Source of the DNA: Roseiconus nitratireducens
Lineage (GTDB): Bacteria > Planctomycetota > Planctomycetia > Pirellulales > Pirellulaceae
DNA: 64,000 nucleotides
NCBI RefSeq assembly: GCF_008629675.1
Contig: NZ_VWOX01000010.1
Location: 281,787 to 345,786, forward strand
Direction of reading: 5' to 3'
Made by a program: the position numbers and the translations under genes. A model generated the notes under the pieces. The model had not been told where the DNA came from. It saw nothing but the letters and a program-made list of their open reading frames with translations, and made no database searches. This document shows, one piece after another, positions 16,120-24,843 of the stretch (positions are counted from its first letter, which is position 1; every line of letters starts with the position of its first letter).

Positions 16120-18857
16120 AACTCCGCGATTACCAACAGGCAGCCGTCGAAGCGGTCTACAACCACCTCCGCAGTCGCGACGACAATCCAGTCGCCGTGC
16201 TGCCGACCGGTGCCGGCAAATCGGTTGTGCTGGCGAAGATCGCGTCGGACGCAGTTCAGCAGTGGAACGGCCGCGTTCTGATCTTGGCCCACGTTAAAGA
16301 GCTGCTCGAACAGAACGCTGACAAGGTCCGGCGGCTGTGTCCCGATATCAAGGTTGGACTGTACTCGGCTGGGCTGAAGAAACGTGACACGAACACACCC
16401 GTGTTGGTCGCCGGCATCCAGAGCATTCACAAGCGAGCTTGCGATCTTGATCCGTTCGACTTGATCGTAGTTGATGAATGTTTTCCCGAAGGCACCCCAG
16501 TGTCGACGCCGCGAGGTGATATTCCCATCGAGCAGTTGCATGTGGGCCAGCCGGTGCATCATGCACTTGGCGTTGGCAAGATTGAAGCCATTTCGGCTCG
16601 TACCACCAAACATTTGATCGAGATTGAGGTCGAGGATGGAACAGCTATCCGTTGCACAGCAAACCACCCGATCTTCACCGAAGAAGGCTGGGTCAACGCC
16701 GCGTCCTTGGAGATGGGATCGTGTGTATTCCGCCGAGAAGATGTGCTTGCAATGCAGCGAGCCGTTTCGGCCGAGGGTCTATCTACATGCCGACGGGACT
16801 CCACGCCACTGCATGTCAGAAGGAGAGTGGAAGCGAAAGATGTATTGTTCCCCGACATGTGCGGGATTGGCGAAACGAAAACCAGTCGCCAAACAACCCA
16901 AACGCGTGCCTTGGCGAACGATTGCAGAACACGGGGCGATCAAACACTGCGAGTGTTGCGGGATAGTGATTCGCCCGTGGATCAAACGCGATGCAAAAGG
17001 GACGGTGATTACATGCATGGCCCGAACGGCATGGAGAAAGCAGCGTTTTTGCTCGATATCCTGTTCGAAGAAAGTTCAGAACCCAATGTTCGATGCTGCG
17101 ACGAGAGACAAGGTCAGCAACGCATTGAAAGCAATTGGGCATCAGCCGATAGAGCGTGGTGGGAACGGTCAACTGACGATAGATCAGTCGATGCTGCAGC
17201 ACGCTCTCGGTGCCGATTGGCTGCCGGAGTATCCGGTTCCGACAGGAGACGACAACCAGTCGGGGCTTCCCAACCACATCAAGATCGATTTGGCAAACCC
17301 GGAATTGAGATTGGCGATCGAGTTGGACGGCCGATCTCACGGCGGAAGAACGAACCGCCGGAGAGATCGGAGGAAAACTCGTTTCCTTCTCCGCTGCGGG
17401 TGGTCGGTATTGAGACTGTCAAATGCGAAAGCCCAGTCGCTGTGTACAACTTGCAAGTCAGCGGACACCCTTCGTACTACGCTCATGGAGTTCTTTCACA
17501 TAACTGTCACTTGATCAGTCGCGCTGGCGACGGAATGTATCGCCAGTTCTTGGCTGATTGCAAAGTCATCAATCCGCACGTCCGCGTGATTGGATTGACC
17601 GCGACACCGTTTCGACTGGACAGTGGGATGATCTGTTCCCCGGATCATTTCCTGAACAGCGTCTGCTACGAGATCGGAATCAAGGAATTGATCCGAGACG
17701 GTTACCTGTGCCCGCTGGTGTCGAAAGCCGGCATCAACCGAGCGGACTTTTCGAGCGTTCACACCCGGGCCGGCGAGTTTGTCAGTGAAGAGGTCGAGCA
17801 ACTGGCAGGCGACGACGCGCTCGTGTCGGCCGCATGTGCCGAGATCGTGGAACTGACGGCTGATCGTCGGGCCGTGTTGATCTTCGCAACGTCCGTGGCC
17901 CACGGGCGGCAAGTCGTCGAAACGTTACGAGATAATCACGGAATCGAGTGTGGCTTTGTCACCGGCCAGACGCCGGCGGAAGAACGCGATGCATTGTTGG
18001 CCCGTTTTCGGGGAGACCAACCGGCCCAGCGTTCTGCGGTCGGAACGCTATTTGACACCGGCAACGGAACGACCGGCCAAACTCCCCTTCGATTCCTCTG
18101 CAACGTCAACGTACTGACAACCGGATTCGACGCACCGCGCGTTGATTGCGTGGTCATGCTGCGTCCAACAATGTCACCGGGCTTGCTTTATCAATGCGTC
18201 GGTCGTGGATTTCGTTTGCACCCCGATAAACAGAACTGCCTGGTCCTCGACTTCGGCGGCAACATCGAACGGCACGGTCCGATCGACCAGATCAAACCGA
18301 AGGAAAAACAACTTCGCCCCGGCAGCGAACCGCCAGCGAAGGAATGCGAGAAGTGCCATGCCCTGGTCGCTTGCGGATATGCGAATTGTCCCGAGTGCGG
18401 TCATCCGTTCCCGCCGCCGGATCGCGAATCCCACGATGCCCAGGCGAGCGACGCCGGAGTGCTATCCGGAGAGGTCACAGACACAGAATACGAAGTTCGA
18501 GACGTAATCTTCCGCATTCACCGAAAACGTGATGCCGATGAAGACGCGCCGCGGTGTTTGCGAGTCGACTACATGATCGGGCTCGATCATTGGCAAAGCG
18601 AGTTTATCTGTATCGAACACTCCGGCTACGCCAGACGCAAAGCCGAAGCGTGGTGGCGTGAGCGTTGCCTTGATCCTTGTCCGACAACGGCGGAGGATGC
18701 TTTGGAACTCGCTGATGTCGGTCTATTAGCGACTCCAGAATCGATCACGGTCCGATCAATCTCCGGTCAGAAGTACGACCGGATCATCAAACAGTCACTT
18801 GGTGAAATTCCGAGTTTTGCAATGACAAACGACGAGGACGATCCAGTTCCCTTCTAG
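16116..18857 (+). CDS. SF2 DNA helicase interrupted by an intein in the DECH motif
   Basis: The 913-residue precursor is a superfamily-2 helicase of the SSL2/UvsW-like type. Motif I LPTGAGKS lies at residues 29-36. Motif II VVDE at 118-121 is broken by a 342-residue intein (122-463) and resumes at C464-H465, so the spliced protein has VVDECH and 571 residues. Motif III 'GLTATPFR', motif V 'LTTGFDAPRVD' and motif VI 'QCVGRGFRLH' follow, then a Cys4 finger 'CEKCHALVACGYANCPEC'. The TTG start has an excellent AGAGGAGG 7 bases upstream and overlaps the RusA stop. Insertion in the catalytic motif means the helicase is inactive until spliced. Confidence 0.93.
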   Translation: MKLRDYQQAAVEAVYNHLRSRDDNPVAVLPTGAGKSVVLAKIASDAVQQWNGRVLILAHVKELLEQNADKVRRLCPDIKVGLYSAGLKKRDTNTPVLVAGIQSIHKRACDLDPFDLIVVDECFPEGTPVSTPRGDIPIEQLHVGQPVHHALGVGKIEAISARTTKHLIEIEVEDGTAIRCTANHPIFTEEGWVNAASLEMGSCVFRREDVLAMQRAVSAEGLSTCRRDSTPLHVRRRVEAKDVLFPDMCGIGETKTSRQTTQTRALANDCRTRGDQTLRVLRDSDSPVDQTRCKRDGDYMHGPNGMEKAAFLLDILFEESSEPNVRCCDERQGQQRIESNWASADRAWWERSTDDRSVDAAARSRCRLAAGVSGSDRRRQPVGASQPHQDRFGKPGIEIGDRVGRPISRRKNEPPERSEENSFPSPLRVVGIETVKCESPVAVYNLQVSGHPSYYAHGVLSHNCHLISRAGDGMYRQFLADCKVINPHVRVIGLTATPFRLDSGMICSPDHFLNSVCYEIGIKELIRDGYLCPLVSKAGINRADFSSVHTRAGEFVSEEVEQLAGDDALVSAACAEIVELTADRRAVLIFATSVAHGRQVVETLRDNHGIECGFVTGQTPAEERDALLARFRGDQPAQRSAVGTLFDTGNGTTGQTPLRFLCNVNVLTTGFDAPRVDCVVMLRPTMSPGLLYQCVGRGFRLHPDKQNCLVLDFGGNIERHGPIDQIKPKEKQLRPGSEPPAKECEKCHALVACGYANCPECGHPFPPPDRESHDAQASDAGVLSGEVTDTEYEVRDVIFRIHRKRDADEDAPRCLRVDYMIGLDHWQSEFICIEHSGYARRKAEAWWRERCLDPCPTTAEDALELADVGLLATPESITVRSISGQKYDRIIKQSLGEIPSFAMTNDEDDPVPF
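16479..17504 (+). other. Intein (342 aa) inserted between Glu and Cys of the helicase DECH box
   Basis: The splicing element begins at Cys122 (CFPEGTPVSTPRGDIPIEQL, block A). Block B is 'RCTANHPIFTEEGWVNAASL', with the TxxH signature. Blocks F and G, 'VAVYNLQVSGHPSYYAHGVL' then SHN, end at AAC 17502-17504. The next residue is the Cys of the extein DECH motif, the required +1 nucleophile. Between block B and block F the host frame encodes about 220 low-complexity residues that resemble no protein, because this DNA encodes an endonuclease in another frame. All residues needed for class-1 splicing are present. Confidence 0.93.
16741..17514 (+). CDS. Out-of-frame zinc-finger Vsr/DUF559-like homing endonuclease inside the intein
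   Basis: This 257-residue protein is encoded one frame away from the helicase frame. It has two Cys4 fingers (CLQC...CSPTC at the N-terminus; CECC...CSISC at about residues 80-115) and a C-terminal PD-(D/E)XK module. That module has 'IKIDLANPELRLAIELDGRS', then H-x-GR, an R-D-RR-T-FLLRCGWSVLRL segment, the layout of Vsr/DUF559-type nucleases known as a homing-endonuclease family. ATG 16741 has a weak GAGAAG just upstream; an in-frame ATG at 16624 overlaps block B. Its stop (17512-17514) lies 8-10 bases beyond the intein end, so its last residues come from extein DNA. The expression mechanism is unknown. Confidence 0.82.
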   Translation: MCLQCSEPFRPRVYLHADGTPRHCMSEGEWKRKMYCSPTCAGLAKRKPVAKQPKRVPWRTIAEHGAIKHCECCGIVIRPWIKRDAKGTVITCMARTAWRKQRFCSISCSKKVQNPMFDAATRDKVSNALKAIGHQPIERGGNGQLTIDQSMLQHALGADWLPEYPVPTGDDNQSGLPNHIKIDLANPELRLAIELDGRSHGGRTNRRRDRRKTRFLLRCGWSVLRLSNAKAQSLCTTCKSADTLRTTLMEFFHITVT

Positions 18858-18869
18858 CGATTAATCCCA

Positions 18870-19316
18870 ATGCAAAAAACATGTTTTAAGTGCAGACACA
18901 CCAAACCGCTTAGCGAATTCTATCGGCACTCGAAGATGGCTGATGGGCATCTTAACAAGTGCAAATCCTGTGCGAAATGTGATGCACGCATCCACCGTGT
19001 TTCAAAGATTGATCAGGTCAACAAATACGATCGTGAGCGCGCACATTTGGACCACCGCAAAAACGATCATCGAGAAAGGCAGCGGCAATACCGCACGAAG
19101 TATCCCGAACGGCAGGCAGCATATAACGCGGTAGCGAGAGCGATTAAGTCCGGAAAACTATGCAAACCAAGTGAGTGCGAAGGATGCGGGAGCAAAGCGT
19201 CTGTGCAAGTACATCATGAAGATTATCTGCGAAAGCTCAATGTGATCTGGCTATGTCAAAAATGTCATTCTCAACATCATCACGTGCGGGATTTCGTGAC
19301 GGGAGAGTGGCTCTAA
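18870..19316 (+). CDS. HNH endonuclease with N-terminal zinc finger
   Basis: The 148-residue protein has an N-terminal finger (CFKCRHTKPLSEFYRHSKMA through CKSCAKC), a basic helical middle, and a C-terminal HNH motif 'CEGCGSKASVQVHHEDY' with 'LCQKCHSQHHH'. It is typical of free-standing phage HNH nucleases, which act as homing endonucleases or as packaging/replication accessory nucleases. It lies 12 bases after the helicase, which itself carries an endonuclease-bearing intein. The start is ATG 18870. Confidence 0.85.
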   Translation: MQKTCFKCRHTKPLSEFYRHSKMADGHLNKCKSCAKCDARIHRVSKIDQVNKYDRERAHLDHRKNDHRERQRQYRTKYPERQAAYNAVARAIKSGKLCKPSECEGCGSKASVQVHHEDYLRKLNVIWLCQKCHSQHHHVRDFVTGEWL

Positions 19317-19353
19317 GGGTTGACTACTGAACGGCAACGCGATGGAAGATTAA

Positions 19354-21708
19354 TTGAGCGTCGGAACCAAATCAAACCAACAGACTGGCATCCGAGACCA
19401 AGTCGCGATTTACCGCCAGCGGGGCTGGTACTGTGTGCCGCTGCGCCCGCGGTCGAAGTCGCCTTCGCGTCGCGATTGGACCAATCTGCGATTGGCTCCC
19501 GACGTCTTTCCCGACAATTGCAACGTCGGCATCATCCTGGGTGAACCGTCCGGGTGGCTCGTGGGTGTCGACCTCGATTGCCCTGAAGCGATCGAGCTGG
19601 CCGATCAATATCTTCCACCGACGTCGGCGATCACCGGCCGTCCGTCGTCGCCAAAGTCACACCGCTGGTACATCGCCGCGAACGCGGCCACCGAGAAGCA
19701 CCAAGACCCAACCGACGGATCGATGATCGTCGAGCTTCGATCCACCGGCGGACAAACCGTGGTCGGCCCGAGTATTCACCCCGATGGCGAACCTTATGAC
19801 ATCCTCGATACTGAACCGGCAACCGTTCCCGCACCGATGCTGGCCGCCTGCGTGAAAGCTTTGGCCGATGCCGTGATCGTCAAGCGTGGCGTACCAGCAC
19901 CTATCAAACAACCGCTTACCAAGACGCGATCCACAATCGAAAGTGACGTCGAAGCCCGAGCGATCGCGTACATCGCCGCGATGCCACCAGCGATCTCCGG
20001 CAGCGGAGGTCACTCGCAAACCTATGCCGCCGCGACAGTACTCGTCCACGGGTTCGGCCTTGAACCAGATCGTGCCCTCGCAATCCTCGCCGCCGAATAT
20101 AACCCGCGATGTTCGCCGCCGTGGTCCGACCGCGAACTGCAACACAAAATCAACCAAGCGGCAACCAAACCTCATGATCGGCCGTTCGGTTGGCTTCGTG
20201 ACGAAGGACCGATCGAACCAATCGGCGAAACGGTCGACCTCAGCGGGTTCATGGCGAAGCCGGCTGTCGTTTCGTTTAAGGCGAGAACGTCCAGCAGCAA
20301 GTTTGGTGACAATGTTGATCCCGGACGGCTGCCCGAACGCTTGTTCAACGTTCCCGGCTTCGTACGCCGCGTGATGGATTTTTCTCTCGCCAACGCGCCT
20401 TATCCGAACATCGGTTTGGCATTCTGCGGCGCGATGGCTCTGCAGTCGTATCTCGCCGGCCGCAAAGTCTGCACCGCCGGCGATTTGCGGACCAATATTT
20501 ATCTGCTCGCGCTGGCTGGCAGCGGCACCGGAAAGGAATTTCCCCGGAAGGTCAATTCGCAGGTGCTGTTTCAAATCGGCGAATCCAGGGCCCTCGGTGA
20601 CAAGTTCGCGTCCGGCGAAGGCATTCAGGATTGCCTCGCTCGCAGCAACAAAATGCTGTTTCAAAACGACGAGATGGACGGCGTCCTGCGTCAGATCAAT
20701 CTCGATCGCGATAGCAGTCGCGAATCGATCCCAAACATCCTGCTGACACTCTACACATCGGCCGGCGACGTTTATCCGCTGCGGGTCAAAGCGAACCAGA
20801 AAGAGGCTAACCATGTCGACCAACCACACCTGACGCTATTCGGCACCGCGACGCCTCAGTACTTTTACGAGTCACTCTCCAAGCGAATGTTGGCGAATGG
20901 ATTCTTTGCGCGTCTGAACATTATCGATGTCGGTAAACGCGGCAAAGGTCAAACACCAGGATCGGCCAGAAACTTGCCGGACTCGATTCTCGATGTCGCC
21001 AAATGGTGGACCGACTTCCATCCCAGCGGTGGCAACTTTATGCAACTTTACCCCAAACCGGCGACGGTGCTTTTCGCTCCCGACGCGGAAGCGGCCATCA
21101 CGGAACTTCGCCACCAAACCGAAGTTGAATACGACAAGGCGGATGACGTCGGCGATGAGGTCGCTCGTGCCGCGTGGAGTCGAACGTGCGAGCACGCCAA
21201 GAAACTGGCGCTCATCTACGCGTGCAGCGAGAACCATGAGAAACCGCTGATTACGCTCGATGCGGTTCGTTGGGCCAGCGAGTTCTCACTACATCAAACA
21301 CGCCGTCAACTGTACCTCGCGTCGGTCCATGTCGCCGAGAACCCGTTCCACAAGGAATGTTTGAAGTTCAAGAAGCGTCTGGCCGAACGCGAGGGCTTCA
21401 TGATGCCCCGTCGCGAACTGATGCGTTCGATGACGCTCAAGGCTAGCGACTTCGACCAAGTCGTCCAGACACTGATCCAGCAAGAAGAGATTGAATCGGT
21501 TTCGATTCAAACGAAGACCAAACCGGCCGCCGGCTATCGGCTGATCACGGTCCCCGAACTGCCGTCACAAACTGTCAGAAAATCCGTCAGCGAAACCGTT
21601 GACGATTCTGACGTTTCAGCCGTTGAAACGACCGATCCGACCGAAAAACGATCGAATCTGTCAGGTTTGTCAGTGAGTGCAACTGACGGATTCGCTGACG
21701 GTTCTTGA
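19354..21708 (+). CDS. Prim-pol plus DUF3987-like helicase-primase protein
   Basis: The 784-residue replication protein has an N-terminal archaeo-eukaryotic primase/polymerase domain of the bifunctional prim-pol family. It shows the catalytic 'GVDLDCPEAIELA', 'PKSHRWYIA' and 'VELRSTGGQTVVGPS' elements (about residues 70-150). A linker and a second part of about 400 residues with 'LALAGSGTGKEFPRK' (Walker A-like) and 'LFQNDEMDG' (Walker B-like) follow, resembling DUF3987/phage replicative helicase regions. It probably primes and helps unwind phage DNA. The start is TTG 19354. Confidence 0.85.
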   Translation: MSVGTKSNQQTGIRDQVAIYRQRGWYCVPLRPRSKSPSRRDWTNLRLAPDVFPDNCNVGIILGEPSGWLVGVDLDCPEAIELADQYLPPTSAITGRPSSPKSHRWYIAANAATEKHQDPTDGSMIVELRSTGGQTVVGPSIHPDGEPYDILDTEPATVPAPMLAACVKALADAVIVKRGVPAPIKQPLTKTRSTIESDVEARAIAYIAAMPPAISGSGGHSQTYAAATVLVHGFGLEPDRALAILAAEYNPRCSPPWSDRELQHKINQAATKPHDRPFGWLRDEGPIEPIGETVDLSGFMAKPAVVSFKARTSSSKFGDNVDPGRLPERLFNVPGFVRRVMDFSLANAPYPNIGLAFCGAMALQSYLAGRKVCTAGDLRTNIYLLALAGSGTGKEFPRKVNSQVLFQIGESRALGDKFASGEGIQDCLARSNKMLFQNDEMDGVLRQINLDRDSSRESIPNILLTLYTSAGDVYPLRVKANQKEANHVDQPHLTLFGTATPQYFYESLSKRMLANGFFARLNIIDVGKRGKGQTPGSARNLPDSILDVAKWWTDFHPSGGNFMQLYPKPATVLFAPDAEAAITELRHQTEVEYDKADDVGDEVARAAWSRTCEHAKKLALIYACSENHEKPLITLDAVRWASEFSLHQTRRQLYLASVHVAENPFHKECLKFKKRLAEREGFMMPRRELMRSMTLKASDFDQVVQTLIQQEEIESVSIQTKTKPAAGYRLITVPELPSQTVRKSVSETVDDSDVSAVETTDPTEKRSNLSGLSVSATDGFADGS

Positions 21709-21872
21709 GCGTCAAAAGCCCCTTAATATAGATAAAAACCCCCTCTCTCTCTTAATACGTCAGTGTGTCAGGAGCACCCGCCCGCGATGTGCATTCGCAC
21801 GTATGAGGGGGTGGTATGACGGATTTACCTCTGACGCTTTCCCGTTTTCCCTTTTTGATTGGAGTGTTCTAA

Positions 21873-22100
21873 ATGACGCAGTGTCTGTCCTGCCAATTCT
21901 ATCACGTCGAGCAACCGGCGACCGAGCGGTCGATCGGCTACGGTCGATGCCGTCGGCGTCCGCCCCAGTTCCCACAAAGTAAGCAAAGCCGCTTCCGATC
22001 GGAGTTCGCCGTCTTTCCGACTGTGGCGGATACCGATTGGTGCGGTGAGTTTCGCCCGCAAGACGCAGAATCAAGGGCTACGTGTGAATCAGCATCCTAG
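21873..22100 (+). CDS. Small cysteine-rich phage protein
   Basis: The 75-residue protein is of the common phage type with CLSCQFYH near the N-terminus, 'GYGRCRRRPPQFP' in the middle and 'FPTVADTDWCGEF' near the end. The four cysteines plus His probably bind one zinc. GGAG lies 10 bases before ATG 21873. The 164-base gap upstream holds a CT-rich tract and no gene. Confidence 0.75.
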   Translation: MTQCLSCQFYHVEQPATERSIGYGRCRRRPPQFPQSKQSRFRSEFAVFPTVADTDWCGEFRPQDAESRATCESAS

Positions 22101-22641
22101 AAGTCCGAATTTCCAAACGGTCTGCGTTCAAGCGGTTGAAGTGAACGGCAGCCTGATGCTTTTAGATCGAAGTGGAAAGCGCTTGTGCGGTGCCGTTCGC
22201 CAGTCTGATCTTGGCGAATCACGAAACCTCTTTGTATTGAACGCTTGGCGTTGGTCCTTCGCCATCGACCGAATGAAGGTTCGCATCAAAAGACAGATCG
22301 ACAACCAGACGGTCGACCCGTGGACGAGACGTGCGGGAAGTCTCGCTCAATCGCTACGAATTCGTAAAAGATTCGCCAGACCTGTTCCTTCGAGCCGTCG
22401 CCGGTTCGAGGCGTACACAACAGCAACATGGCCCGAGGCTGCGAAACGTCTTTGGCAGCAAGGAAACAATCGGCGTCGACGTCATGAGCGAACCGGGTGG
22501 GTGCGTTGGGCACACACCGTTGCCAACAATCACAACAAAAGAAAAGGAGGCTGTTATGCCAAAGACCTCGCCAGTAACCACAAACCAAATACTCGAGATG
22601 GTGCGATCGCAACAGCATCGGTGCGCGATCAGCGGTCGTGA
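22084..22641 (+). CDS. Doubtful hypothetical ORF overlapping the HNH gene start
   Basis: An open frame from GTG 22084. Its first about 70 residues look protein-like (FQTVCVQAVEVNGSLMLLDR, FVLNAWRWSFAIDRMKVRI). The C-terminal half is Arg/Trp-rich and overlaps the better-supported HNH gene by 86 bases. It may be a real short gene whose true end is uncertain, or entirely spurious. Confidence 0.35.
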   Translation: MNQHPRSPNFQTVCVQAVEVNGSLMLLDRSGKRLCGAVRQSDLGESRNLFVLNAWRWSFAIDRMKVRIKRQIDNQTVDPWTRRAGSLAQSLRIRKRFARPVPSSRRRFEAYTTATWPEAAKRLWQQGNNRRRRHERTGWVRWAHTVANNHNKRKGGCYAKDLASNHKPNTRDGAIATASVRDQRS

Positions 22642-22837
22642 GCTCACGCCCGAGACGGCATCGCTGGACCACATCCGTCCGCTTTCACGCGGCGGAACTC
22701 ACGAGACCTCGAATCTCTGCATCGTCGAACATTTGGTCAACTCGGCCAAGGGGACAATGACGATGGACGAGTTTGTGTCAATGTGCCGGGATGTCACCGA
22801 GCACCAATCTCGCATGCGCACTGGGAACAACGCTTAG
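22556..22837 (+). CDS. HNH endonuclease (small)
   Basis: The 93-residue protein has the HNH pattern 'CAISGRELTPETASLDHIRP', LSRGGTHETSNL and 'CIVEHLVNSAKGTMTMDEF'. This is the compact phage HNH form, with one of the usual paired cysteines missing. AAAAGGAGG lies 7 bases upstream of ATG 22556, a very strong ribosome-binding site. It may be a homing nuclease or a packaging-associated nuclease; its distance from the terminase favours the former. Confidence 0.85.
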   Translation: MPKTSPVTTNQILEMVRSQQHRCAISGRELTPETASLDHIRPLSRGGTHETSNLCIVEHLVNSAKGTMTMDEFVSMCRDVTEHQSRMRTGNNA

Positions 22838-23035
22838 GTACTCCGCCAGCGATGACGCATGTCAGGCCCGCCGAATCAGCGGCCTTAGATCACAGAGTTT
22901 GTTTCGTGCCGATGTCCGACTTTTGACGATCACCGCCCGTCCGAGCGAATCGGATCGCAACCTACCTAACGACCGAACCAGCTATCTACCGACCGACCCT
23001 TTTCCGTTTCTTCCCCTTTGGAAAAGGACTCTGCC

Positions 23036-24310
23036 ATGCAGGTCGAAATGTGGTCGCTTGATCGAATCAAGCCTTACGAAAACAACCCTCGCATCAATGA
23101 CGACGCGGTCGCTCCGGTCGTTCAAAGCATCAACGAATTTGGCTTCCGGCAGCCGATTGTCGTCGATCCCGACGGCGTCATCATCGTCGGACACACGCGG
23201 TTCAAAGCCGCCCAGCAATTGCAACTGACCGAAGTCCCGGTTCATGTCGCTCGCGATCTCGAACCCGAAGCTGTGCGGGCCTACCGTATCGCCGACAATC
23301 GGACTAGTGAAAATGCCGAGTGGGACTACGATTTGCTCCCGCTTGAAATCGCAGCGTTGCAAGACATCGGTTTCGACTGTGAATTGATCGGATTTGATTC
23401 CGATGAATTGGCCAAGCTGCTCAATCCGGGAGTTGGTCAAGGACTGACTGATCCCGATGAAGTTCCTGAGCCGCCTGATGAAGCGATCACGCAACCGGGT
23501 GACATTTGGATCCTCGGCAACCACCGATTGATGTGCGGCGACTCATCGAAACCAGAGGATTTGGATCGGCTGCTGGACGGCCAGCCCATTCATTTGGTTC
23601 ACATGGACCCGCCGTATAATGTCTCGGTTAGTCCACGCAGTAAGAACGCGATCGCGGCTGGCAACAGCACTTTCGCTGGCGATGGCAAGAAGGCCAAAGG
23701 CGAGCAGAAGATGCGGGCGAAAGACCGCCCGTTGGCCAACGACTTCATTTCCGAAGAGGAATTTGACCGTCTGTTGTTGGCTTGGTTCGAGAACGCATCG
23801 CGTGTCTTGGTACCGGGCGGGTGTGCGTATGTGTGGGGAGGCTACGCCAACCTCGGGAACTATCCTGGCCCTCTGAAGCAGGCAGGGATCTACTTCTCAC
23901 AAGCGATCGTGTGGGACAAGCAACACCCTGTCATGACGCGCAAGGACTTCATGGGGGCGTTTGAACTTTGTTTCTACGGTTGGAAAGAAGGTGCCGGCCA
24001 TAAGTACTACGGCCCGAACAACGCGACCGACCTTTGGCATGTGAAGAAGGTTAATCCGCAGGCCATGGTTCACTTGACCGAGAAGCCCGTCGAGCTTGCC
24101 GTCAACGCGATCCAGTACAGCAGCAAGCACGGCCAAAACGTTCTCGACCTGTTCGGCGGCAGTGGTTCAACATTGATTGGTGCCGAGCAAACCGGCCGCA
24201 ACGCGTTCTTGATGGAACTCGACCCACCGTACTGTGACGTCATTGTCGAGCGGTGGGAAATGTTCACCGGAAAGAAAGCCGAGCGTGTGGGACAGGAGGT
24301 GTCGGCATGA
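23036..24310 (+). CDS. ParB-domain / DNA methyltransferase fusion
   Basis: The 424-residue protein starts with a ParB/sulfiredoxin-like nuclease domain (IKPYENNPRINDDAVAPVVQ, 'IIVGHTRFKAAQQL', 'YRIADNRTSE'). A beta-class amino-methyltransferase follows, with motif IV DPPYNVS and motif I 'LDLFGGSGSTLIGAEQTGR'. It would methylate adenine N6 or cytosine N4 and may protect phage DNA from host restriction; no cognate restriction gene is visible. AAAAGGA precedes ATG 23036 by 8 bases. The stop overlaps the next start (ATGA). Confidence 0.9.
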   Translation: MQVEMWSLDRIKPYENNPRINDDAVAPVVQSINEFGFRQPIVVDPDGVIIVGHTRFKAAQQLQLTEVPVHVARDLEPEAVRAYRIADNRTSENAEWDYDLLPLEIAALQDIGFDCELIGFDSDELAKLLNPGVGQGLTDPDEVPEPPDEAITQPGDIWILGNHRLMCGDSSKPEDLDRLLDGQPIHLVHMDPPYNVSVSPRSKNAIAAGNSTFAGDGKKAKGEQKMRAKDRPLANDFISEEEFDRLLLAWFENASRVLVPGGCAYVWGGYANLGNYPGPLKQAGIYFSQAIVWDKQHPVMTRKDFMGAFELCFYGWKEGAGHKYYGPNNATDLWHVKKVNPQAMVHLTEKPVELAVNAIQYSSKHGQNVLDLFGGSGSTLIGAEQTGRNAFLMELDPPYCDVIVERWEMFTGKKAERVGQEVSA

Positions 24311-24843
24311 GCCAATTGAACGAAATGGTAGAATCCGCCGAGGTATCTGAGGTACCGCTCTACCATTGGCGGCGAAAAGATTTTGAATGCCGGGCAGCCG
24401 AACTTTCAGATTTGGTCGCCAAGGATGACAACTTCGAAGGTTATTCGCTGGAATATCCAAAGACGGCGCGAATGGCCGCGGAGGAACTACGGTGCCGGGG
24501 ACTCGATGTCGACATCGCCCCGCGGTTGCTGCTGATGGCAATTTTCGGCCAGGAAGATGAGGCAATTTGGTCCGCCGAGAGGATCGACGAATTGGCGACC
24601 GAGGCAGAACTCGACGGCTTGCTATTGCGATCAACAATGTTCTGTAGCGGAGCAAACGTTCGGTTTGGCCAAATGATGTTGGCCTACCTGTTTCGCTGCG
24701 TCTGTAGCCGGGTTTCATTCGGCCCGCAAATCGACCTCGACCGCTTCGAGTACGCGATTGTGCCAGGCGATCCGTATAACCGCGTGCAGTTTCTGCCACT
24801 CGGCCGTTTGGCATCGGTGATCCGGGAGTCCAACTATGGATAG
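24307..24843 (+). CDS. Hypothetical protein coupled to the methyltransferase
   Basis: The 178-residue protein is not recognised. It is soluble and acidic, with 'FEGYSLEYPKTARMAAEELR' and 'DIAPRLLLMAIFGQEDE' as notable segments. It is coupled to the methyltransferase by an ATGA overlap and ends convergently, overlapping the minus-strand gene by 10 bases, so it closes the plus-strand early transcript. Confidence 0.7.
   Translation: MSQLNEMVESAEVSEVPLYHWRRKDFECRAAELSDLVAKDDNFEGYSLEYPKTARMAAEELRCRGLDVDIAPRLLLMAIFGQEDEAIWSAERIDELATEAELDGLLLRSTMFCSGANVRFGQMMLAYLFRCVCSRVSFGPQIDLDRFEYAIVPGDPYNRVQFLPLGRLASVIRESNYG

Noticed and set aside
22331..22555. N-terminal extension of the small HNH gene upstream of ATG 22556
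   Set aside because: The frame is open, but the ATG at 22556 has an excellent AAAAGGAGG site and the upstream translation does not look like protein.
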